A DNA stretch of 64,000 nucleotides, from contig NZ_CP053351.1 in assembly GCF_013394655.1 (NCBI RefSeq), forward strand, positions 2,820,501 through 2,884,500, in the 5' to 3' direction. Below are positions 53,931 through 61,600 of the stretch, one piece after another; position 1 is the stretch's first letter; every line of letters starts with the position of its first letter. The notes beneath the pieces were generated by a model, which worked only from the letters and a program-made list of their open reading frames with translations, was not told the DNA's origin and did no database searches. This DNA comes from Winogradskyella schleiferi. GTDB taxonomy: Bacteria > Bacteroidota > Bacteroidia > Flavobacteriales > Flavobacteriaceae. The translations under genes were made by a program, and so were the position numbers.

Positions 53931-54833
53931 ATGACCGTTTTAATAACAGGAGCAACAGGATTAATTGGACAGGAAATTGTAAAGAAATGTCATGCCGAAG
54001 GGATCAAGGTGCACTACTTAACTACTTCAAAATCTAAACTAGATACAGAACCCGATTACAAAGGTTTTTATTGGGATCCGGATAACAATGACATCGATCA
54101 CCATTGTTTTGAGGGCGTTACTAAAATCATCAATATGGTTGGTGCAACCATATCTAAGCGTTGGACGGAGAGCTACAAGAAAATAATTCTTGAAAGCCGT
54201 ACCAAAACCGCACAGCTATTACAAGACACTATAAAAAAGCACAACTACAAAATTGATCAAGTGGTTTCGGCAAGTGCTATTGGTATTTACCCAACGAGTT
54301 TGATCAACTACTACGAAGAAGATAACACCGAGATTTCAGAAACATTCTTGGGTAAAGTGGTGCATGAATGGGAAGCTGCTGTAGATGACTTTAAACCTTT
54401 AGGCGCAAAAGTAGCCAAAATCAGAATTGGTTTGGTACTCGCTGAAGATGGTGGTGCCTTACCAGAAATCGTTAAACCCATGAAATTCGGCGCAGGCGCT
54501 GCATTTGGAAGTGGTAAGCAATGGCAAAGCTGGATTCATGTGGAAGATTTAGCAGCGCTCTTTGTTTTTGCCATACAAAATGATTTTGAAGGTGTTTACA
54601 ATGGCGTCGCACCAAATCCTGTTAATAATAATGAGTTGACCAAATCGGCGGCTAGTGTTTTAAACAAACCGCTAATTTTACCTAATATTCCAAAGTTTGC
54701 CATGAAACTGGTTTTGGGCGAGATGCATATCCTATTATTTGAAAGCCAACGTGTCAGTTCCCAAAAAGTAGAAGGAGAAGGTTTTGGTTTTAAATATGCG
54801 AATCTAAGGCCTGCTTTGGAAGATTTGTTGTAG
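53931..54833 (+). CDS. TIGR01777 family oxidoreductase (SDR-type, YfcH-like)
   Basis: 300 aa. N-terminal nucleotide-binding GATGLIG (7-13), an extended-SDR core (NMVGATISKRWTE, SASAIGIYP with active-site Tyr-like position, WEAA), and the C-terminal DUF1731-type segment (LRPALEDLL) typical of TIGR01777. Substrate is unknown; the family has been tied to cell-division inhibition (SulA-like in cyanobacteria) only in a few species. A weak -7 element TATCTTTA lies 15 nt upstream. Confidence 0.9.
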   Translation: MTVLITGATGLIGQEIVKKCHAEGIKVHYLTTSKSKLDTEPDYKGFYWDPDNNDIDHHCFEGVTKIINMVGATISKRWTESYKKIILESRTKTAQLLQDTIKKHNYKIDQVVSASAIGIYPTSLINYYEEDNTEISETFLGKVVHEWEAAVDDFKPLGAKVAKIRIGLVLAEDGGALPEIVKPMKFGAGAAFGSGKQWQSWIHVEDLAALFVFAIQNDFEGVYNGVAPNPVNNNELTKSAASVLNKPLILPNIPKFAMKLVLGEMHILLFESQRVSSQKVEGEGFGFKYANLRPALEDLL

Positions 54834-54836
54834 AGA

Positions 54837-54850
54837 CAACTCGCGAGTTG
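54837..54850. repeat. 14-bp perfect palindrome
   Basis: CAACTCGCGAGTTG starts 3 nt after the stop codon of the TIGR01777 gene. It could help terminate transcription or be part of a dispersed repeat. Confidence 0.5.
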
Positions 54851-54865
54851 GCCTTACGCGTAATT

Positions 54866-55093
54866 TTATTCCAGAATCTCGTAATCAATATCCAGTTTTC
54901 GCAACGCCCTCAAAGCCGAACCTGAGTTTTTATCATTCACTTCAATATCTACAGCATCGCCTTCTAAAAGTATGTCCGTAAGTTCATGAGCCAAGGACGC
55001 ATTTATGGATGTTGAAATTTCCATTATACAGTGAGCGATCGCTCTTTTATCTGGTCGCTGCGCATAGCAGGATATTAAGTTTAGTTTCATCAC
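54866..55093 (-). CDS. Small conserved-looking hypothetical protein
   Basis: 75 aa (or 74 from the second Met). It contains Cys (SCYAQRPDKRAIAHCIME), a helix and a C-terminal beta-alpha segment (DAVDIEVNDKNSGSALRALRKLDIDYEILE) that looks like a ferredoxin-like half such as in ClpS/ribosomal L7/L12-type folds. I do not recognise the family. It is convergent with the TIGR01777 gene. Confidence 0.6.
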   Translation of the reverse strand: MMKLNLISCYAQRPDKRAIAHCIMEISTSINASLAHELTDILLEGDAVDIEVNDKNSGSALRALRKLDIDYEILE

Positions 55094-55308
55094 GAAGATT
55101 TGTTGTAAGATACAAGTTAAAAATTGATATCATTCGCTTCGCAACCAATCATTAATTCATTTGTTTCTGACTAGCTCTCGTCAGTGAAGAATGTTGAATT
55201 AATAATCTCAAACAAGTGAAAGTAAGTGGACTTTACTTATAATGAAGCGATTATAACGAATTGGGTGTAGTAATACGAATTTTATTGTAGATATTAACTT
55301 ATATATTT

Positions 55309-55662
55309 TTACTCAGATTTATGAACTTTTTCTACCTTTTTTACATAGTATTTGGTGTCACCTAACCAGAAAAAGGTCTGATAGCGCTCTATATAAGTGA
55401 GTTTTACAAACGTACCCTGAAGATTTTGTAGTTCATTGATCACCGTTTGGTCACCTTTCTCAACAGAAAAATCGAATTGCAACTCTTCTGATACGCCTTG
55501 ACTTAATTTTCCTTCCCAAGTTTTAAAAATCACCCCTTTTTTACTGAATTTAACTAAATCACCTGATCTAACGCCTTCGCTGTAGGTGACAAAGTAAGCA
55601 AAACATAAGTACGCCACTAAAATAAGTATTGCACCAATAAATATTTTAAATAAGAATTTCAT
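55309..55662 (-). CDS. Small membrane-anchored protein (flavobacterial, often labelled 6-phosphogluconate dehydrogenase)
   Basis: About 117 aa from the ATG at 55662. An earlier ATG at 55689 would place nine polar residues before the hydrophobic segment. One N-terminal membrane helix (KIFIGAILILVAYLCFAYFV), then a beta-rich domain (SGDLVKFSKKGVIFKTWEGKL, YQTFFWLGDTKYYVKKVEK). No dehydrogenase motif is present, so the name often given to such proteins is probably wrong. Confidence 0.75.
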   Translation of the reverse strand: MKFLFKIFIGAILILVAYLCFAYFVTYSEGVRSGDLVKFSKKGVIFKTWEGKLSQGVSEELQFDFSVEKGDQTVINELQNLQGTFVKLTYIERYQTFFWLGDTKYYVKKVEKVHKSE

Positions 55663-55791
55663 GATCAGTTCTATTGAAAATTGATTCAAATTTAAACTAT
55701 TTTCAGGGATTCCATTGTTATTTTAGATTAATGATTAATATGACCTTAATGATTTTATTTTGGTCTTAAAGTTATGAGCTAGCGCTCGTAT

Positions 55792-56025
55792 ATGACGAGT
55801 GCATCCCAGTTACTTTCTTTGGTCCTATTCGCCCAGAACGAATATCAGCGAGGATGTTTCAACACCGCTTGCAGAGGTTTATATGAGCGAATTGTGGCCA
55901 AGGGTAAGCGAAAAAAACTAGCATTACTAGCAGTATGCAATAAACTACTAAGACAAGCTTTTGCAATAGCCAAATCAGCCTTAATATACGATGTAGAATA
56001 CAAAAGTCCGTTAGTGAAAAATTAA
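55792..56025 (+). pseudogene. IS110-family transposase remnant
   Basis: The C-terminal ACRGLYERIVAKGKRKKLALLAVCNKLLRQAFAIAKS (in segments) is typical of the IS110 transposase end. The N-terminal TSASQLLSL...NEYQRG resembles a segment normally ~40 residues further upstream, so an internal deletion joins the two. The catalytic N-terminal half is missing. Confidence 0.8.
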
Positions 56026-56084
56026 AGGGATTTTACTTGTTTTTTATCTCAGTTATTTGTTTTAACACGTTCTTCATTGAACAA

Positions 56085-56417
56085 TTATAAGATTAATTCT
56101 CCTACTAGCTCATAATGTTCAGCTTTCTTGTCATATCTTTTCAATACACGTTTTGCGTTGTTAGGTATATAGGCCATTTCATAATTTTCACCAGCAAACT
56201 TCTTCACTGATTTTAATGAGTCAAATTGGAGCACTAGAAAAAATTCCATTTCATCATTAACGTCCTTTGTTGATATACTAACTTTTTCCAAGCCATCGAC
56301 TCCATTCTTTTTTACAGTTGGAAATACCTCATTTATAAGCATATTTTCATAAATGGTTGCATTTTCGATTGTGGTCCAACCTTTCCAAGTTCTAATTATT
56401 TTTGGTTTTTCATCCAT
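56085..56417 (-). CDS. Antibiotic biosynthesis monooxygenase-like (ABM) protein
   Basis: 110 aa, single alpha/beta dimeric-barrel domain: RTWKGWTTIENATIYENMLINEVFP, EFFLVLQFDSLKSVKKFAG. Such proteins are cofactor-free monooxygenases or binding proteins of small aromatic compounds. Its ATG overlaps the decarboxylase stop by one base, so the two are coupled. The pair lies between an IS110 and an IS3 remnant. Confidence 0.75.
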   Translation of the reverse strand: MDEKPKIIRTWKGWTTIENATIYENMLINEVFPTVKKNGVDGLEKVSISTKDVNDEMEFFLVLQFDSLKSVKKFAGENYEMAYIPNNAKRVLKRYDKKAEHYELVGELIL

Positions 56418-57919
56418 TATTTATTTGCTTTCAACAATTTTAAATGCGTTTTTTTGCCTACTCTTATTATTATATCAATTATTTCTTCTATATCTTTTTT
56501 TGAAGTCCTGAAATTAACAACACAAGCTCTTAAACAATACATTTCATTTATAATGGCATTTGATAAAAATAACTCACCACCAGTTTGTAGTTCATTCAAT
56601 AATTCCTCATTTAGTTTATTCAGATAATCGTTACCTTTTTTATAATTGAATGGTATATACCTAAAAGTAGTAATACTTAAATTTTGAGAAATGGCCTCTA
56701 ATTCAGGATTTTTTTCAGCTAATCCAAATAGCATTTCAGAGAGTTCAATGTCTTCGTTAATTAGTTTTTTATAACCACTTCGACCTATTTGCTGTAATAA
56801 TAACCAAACCTTTAAAGCCCTAAAGCCGCGTGAGTTTTGAAGTCCATATTCGTAATAATTTTGAGCAAATTCATTTTCACTTTTACTAAAGTTATAATAT
56901 TCTGGATGTGAACTATAAGTATCTATTAGGTGCTGAGGATTCTTAACTAAAGTGCAACCTGCCTCAAGTGGACTATATAACCACTTATGTGGGTCAAGAG
57001 CAATAGAGTCAGCTTCTGATAGACCATCAAATAGGTCTTTATATTTTGGAATAACTGTAGCTGGAACACCATAAGCTCCATCGATGTGAAACCATAAATC
57101 ATAATCTTTGCAAATAGTTGAAATGCCTTTCAAATCATCAACTACACCAGTACTAACGTCACCAGCGGTGCCAATAACCATTATTGGTTTAAAACCATTT
57201 TCTATATCTTCTTTAATTGTTTCTGCTAGTAATTTATTGTTCATTTTATTAGAAGAATCAGTTTGAATCCAACGAACAGAATTTGTACCTAACCCAAATA
57301 AAATTGCAGCTTTGTCAATCCATGTGTGTGTGGATTTAGAACAATAAACTGTAAGCTTTTGGGATGTGTTTGAAAGTCCATCTTCTTTTATGCTTTTAGC
57401 TGCTTTAGCTGTTCTAGCTGCTAAAAATGCTGTGAAATTTGCCATATTTCCTCCACTGACTAAAATTCCGCCGTAGTGAGGCGAAACACCAATAAACTCT
57501 GCTAGCCATTGAATAGTTTGTTTCTCAATTTCAGTAGCTATTGGACTCAATATATGTGCTCCAACATTTGGGTTTACAGAGGCTGCTAATAAATCGGCTA
57601 AGGCTCCAATTGGTGCAGCAGAAGAAGTAATATAACCTAAGAATTTAGGATGTCCATTAAATAATGAATGGTTTAGCAACAAGTTCGTTGCGCTGGAAAT
57701 TAGTTCAGTTGCGGATGTTCCTTTTTCTGGCAAGCGAGTGTTTCCCAATATGCTTTGTAATTGACTTGGGTTTTCATTTACAGTGACAGGTTTTTTATCA
57801 ATGGTTGAAATAAATTCAGAAATATCATCTATTAATTGATGTCCAATTTTTCGAAACTCTTCTTTGTTGATTTCTATTGAATTAACTCTATTTCCCGTCA
57901 TAATATTATGGTTGTCCAA
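56417..57919 (-). CDS. PLP-dependent aromatic-type (group II) amino acid decarboxylase
   Basis: 500 aa, AADC/GAD-like fold. Motifs: NPNVGAHILSPIATEIE, ILVSGGNMANFTAF, WFHIDGAYG (H278, D280), and the PLP lysine K312 in DPHKWLYSPLEAG. Members decarboxylate aromatic L-amino acids or related acids to amines. The partner ABM-like protein suggests a small pathway that modifies the amine; the substrate cannot be named. The nearby IS remnants on both sides suggest acquisition by transfer. Confidence 0.92.
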   Translation of the reverse strand: MDNHNIMTGNRVNSIEINKEEFRKIGHQLIDDISEFISTIDKKPVTVNENPSQLQSILGNTRLPEKGTSATELISSATNLLLNHSLFNGHPKFLGYITSSAAPIGALADLLAASVNPNVGAHILSPIATEIEKQTIQWLAEFIGVSPHYGGILVSGGNMANFTAFLAARTAKAAKSIKEDGLSNTSQKLTVYCSKSTHTWIDKAAILFGLGTNSVRWIQTDSSNKMNNKLLAETIKEDIENGFKPIMVIGTAGDVSTGVVDDLKGISTICKDYDLWFHIDGAYGVPATVIPKYKDLFDGLSEADSIALDPHKWLYSPLEAGCTLVKNPQHLIDTYSSHPEYYNFSKSENEFAQNYYEYGLQNSRGFRALKVWLLLQQIGRSGYKKLINEDIELSEMLFGLAEKNPELEAISQNLSITTFRYIPFNYKKGNDYLNKLNEELLNELQTGGELFLSNAIINEMYCLRACVVNFRTSKKDIEEIIDIIIRVGKKTHLKLLKANK

Positions 57920-57940
57920 ATGTCACGTCCTAAAATAGGT

Positions 57941-58250
57941 CTACAAATTATTGATTAAAATTAAGCTGCCTTTTTTGTACGTGTCATTAGGAGTTTTATA
58001 GTCTAAAGATAGATGTAATCTTTTAGAGTTTATAATTTGATTTCATTTTTGATTGTTCTTTTTGCTTCTCCCAAGCTGGCAAAGATCTGGTAAAGATAAA
58101 ATTCATCTTTTAAGATACCGTTTACTCGTTCTGCGAGCGCATTCTAATAACAATAGTTTTCTTTGGTCTTACTAATTGCCATTTTTCACTTAAGTCCGTT
58201 GGTGTATACATTACAACAATTCTGCATTCCTCTGGTGTGTTAGGTTTCTT
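57941..58250 (-). pseudogene. IS3-family transposase (orfB) remnant
   Basis: Reading the minus strand: RGMQNCCN-like start, then two in-frame stops (TGA, TAG), then NALAERVNGILKDEFYL, the DDE-domain segment that includes the catalytic Glu. A further stop and a change of frame precede KRLHLSLDYKTPND, the usual C-terminus. Only the last part of the integrase domain remains. Confidence 0.85.
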
Positions 58251-58620
58251 GCTCCTTCTTAAGTTTTTAATTCACTAAGTATAGATCAGAAAGAACAAAA
58301 AAAGAGGATTAAGGTTAATATACACGTAGAAGCTTTTGACTTCGTCAACATTGAAAACCCCTCTCTTTTTGTTCATTTTTTAATATTTTTTTTGGATTTT
58401 CAAGAAACTTATTCTTCGGTATTTACTCAGATTTTCGTAAAACATGCCTGCCCTCAAGCAGATTCTATGAGGTCTTTCGGACCTCGATTTTAAGTTGTTG
58501 AAACTCGCATAGGTTGTCCTTTCAAAAAAGACATTTTCTCATGAATAAAAGTATTAAAATTTTGAACTGTGAAGTGCATCATAAATACCTATAAAAAAAT
58601 AATAAATATTCTCATATTAA

Positions 58621-58650
58621 AAATAAAAAAGCCTCATCAGTTGATGAGGC
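58621..58650 (-). terminator. Terminator after the nucleotidase-type gene
   Basis: GCCTCATCA / TGATGAGGC stem with a 2-nt apex, followed on the minus strand by TTTTTTATTT. Confidence 0.85.
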
Positions 58651-58672
58651 TTATGTGTATTAAATTTTGGAT

Positions 58673-61600
58673 TTATTTTACTAATAGTTTTTTAGAAAGT
58701 CCTTTGGAATTGTTAACCATGTATATTCCAGGTGCTAAACCTTCAACATTAATAGATGACGAATTTTTAACCTGCTTTACCATACGACCAGAGAAATCGT
58801 AAAGCTTATAATCATCCGCTTTACTGAAATTCACTTTTGTATTCGCAGGATTTGGGAACATACTAAAGTTGTTATTATAATTATATTCCTCTAAACCTAA
58901 GGTTACATTGTCTAAAGAATAGATAGATAATGTAGCACTCACTTCGTTAGATACAACGAGTAAGGCAGTTTCTGTTGGACTATCGTTTTTATCTACAAAA
59001 ACAATACCTTCTGGTCCTAAATCACCACCTTCAGTTCCTCCTGCAACGGCATCTCTACTATTAAGATACTGAAGAAACACTGGTGCAGATGGCACAGTAA
59101 CGTCATAAATCATAACACCTCCTACACGTTCTAATAATATAAATGCATAAAAAGAGCCATCTATTTCTTTTACCAGAACAGCTTCTGGTTCCGGACCTTT
59201 ATTATCACTTCTATTTTTAAAACTGTTATTGCTATTACTCGCATTAAAAATAGCTCCATATGTTGGATGAGCAGCTGTAATCACTTCGAAATCATTACCA
59301 CTGTCTGAAACAATATTTCCTGTACTAGCATTAAATATACTGAAAGAACGACCGCCAAAAACATGAATTTCTTCATACTCAGCATCACCATCCGTGTTAC
59401 CAGAAGCGTTAGTGATTCCTATATCTCCAAGATTAGTGTCAATAGCTAAAATATCTGCATCACTAAATACTGCTGGATCTAAAATATAATCACTATCCCC
59501 TAACTTGCGCTCTTCTTCAAATCCGTTATATTCTCTGGCATCACCTTCGTTTGCTGTGATAATATAGCTTGTTCCGCCAACATTAAAATAATCTATAGCA
59601 TCTGGCATGTACATTCCATAAATTGGCCAAGATGCATTAAATACAAAATCTGTTTCGTCACTTGTATCTAAGGAGTTTTGTATCAAACTATGATCTTTTA
59701 CTCCGAAAGAAGACACGCTTATAATCGTATTTGACGTTAAGTCCATAGTCGCTAATGCATTGTTTTCTTGAAGTGCTACGTAAGCCATTAAGTTATCGTC
59801 TGAAACTGCAATGTACTCAGGCTCTAAATCTTGTGAAACCGTTGCACCAGGTCCAAAAATTCTAACACCATCTGCCAATAATGTTGCCAATTGAGCATCA
59901 AAAGCATTGAAGTTTAATGTTGTTACATCACTTTGGTCTATGCCTGCCAAACCGCCTGTAACATCAATAATTGAAATACTTCCTTCTGGGTCAATGCTAT
60001 AATCACTATTTGGCTCTCCTTCATTAGCAGATAATAATTTTGTGCCGTCTGGTGTAAAAGTTATCATATCTGGTAATGCTCCTACTGTAACGATAACCTG
60101 ATTATTACCATCAGTATCAGCAAACATTACAAAACCTGGATCTGTTAATGGGTTTGCTGAAATTGCTGCAGCAAACACACCATTACTTACCGCAACACTT
60201 TGCACACCACTTGTATTAGCAGGCAAGCTTAGAGATGATATTGATGAAATATTACTTGGATCTGAAAAATCTAAAATTTCGATACTAGAACTATTTGTAA
60301 CAAATAATCTTTGAGACGTTGGATCATAAGCGGTAATTTCCGCTGTTCCACTTGCATCAACCAAATAACTAGTTAGATAATTAGCATCTAAAACTGATGT
60401 GTTTTCTGTTGGCACAATTGTATCATCATCTAAAATATATACTGAAAATTCTGATTCACTTCCTATTGAAACTCCTACAGGATTTTGAAGATTCACCATA
60501 AAATATAAGTCACTTCCATCTTCGGTATTATCTAAAACAGGAATTGTTATAGTTTGACTATCTGTATTTCCTGAAAGGAATGTTAGTGTTTGCGCAGAGG
60601 CTAACGTAAAATCGGTTCCTTCAACCGCAGTACCTCCTACCATTACATCGATATCTACAGTAACATCTGTTGTCGGTGCTTCGGAAATTGAAACTGTTAA
60701 AGTAATACTACCTTCGTTTTCCATTACTGAATCGTAAACCTCAGTAAATTCTACTTCTACAACAGTACCTGTTACAATAGCGTTTCCTGGAGAACCTATA
60801 TTTGGAACATCCGTTACATCTCCACCTAAAGCGTTTGTTGCAACCGCATTATTGGCATTACTAATTGTGCTAAAAGCACTAAGTTGCACGTCGTAAGTTT
60901 GTCCATCATTAGCAGCTGTATCGGGATAAGATGCTGTATCTATTGGTATGGACAATGTTGGGTCTCCTAACCAAATATTAACCGCATCGCCACCTCCACC
61001 AAGGCCAGCTCCATCAGTATAACCAACTGCTACACCAGTGAGGTCTAGAACTTCACTCCAAACTGTAATAAAGGTATTAACTTCTCCACCAGTATTGTCT
61101 GTAATCAAAACAATAGCATATCCACCAGGTGGAATCACTGATATCCCTTGAATTAGGTCTGCAGCACTAACATCTGCTGATTCATCATCGTAATATAAAT
61201 TGTCATTTAAACCAGACGTCCAAGCAACCGTACCTACATTATAAATCTCAAACCAATCTGCAGTTAAATCATCGCCTTCCTGGCCAGAGAAAATTTCTGT
61301 AATCACTAAATTAGGTGCTGCAGGTGGCACATTACCAGGAGAACCAATATTTGGAACGTCACTGGCACTTCCGCCTAAAGCAGTAGTTTCTACCGCGTAA
61401 CTTATATTACCAACGGCACTAAATTCAGCAAGTTCTAAATCGTAAGATTGTCCGTCATTAGAAGCGGTATCCGGATAAGTACCAGAAGCTACAGGCATTG
61501 TAGTTAATGGATCTCCCATCCACAACGTTACAGCATCACCTCCACCTCCAAGGCCTGAGCCATCAGTGAAACCAATTTCGATTCCTGTTAAATCCACAAC

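Larger units (their letters stand above)
57920..58672. other. Mostly decayed mobile-element region
   Basis: The left part holds the IS3 remnant. From ~58260 to 58620 no gene is assigned; an inverted pair GAACAAAAAAAGAGG (58293-58307) / CCTCTCTTTTTGTTC (58360-58374), a GAGGTC-TTTCG-GACCTC hairpin (58469-58485) and a 33-codon frame on the minus strand are visible. These look like leftover element ends. Confidence 0.5.

Noticed and set aside
55792..56025. A functional small gene at the IS110 remnant
   Set aside because: The sequence fits only two separated pieces of the transposase joined by a deletion, with no catalytic region and a stop shortly upstream in the same frame.
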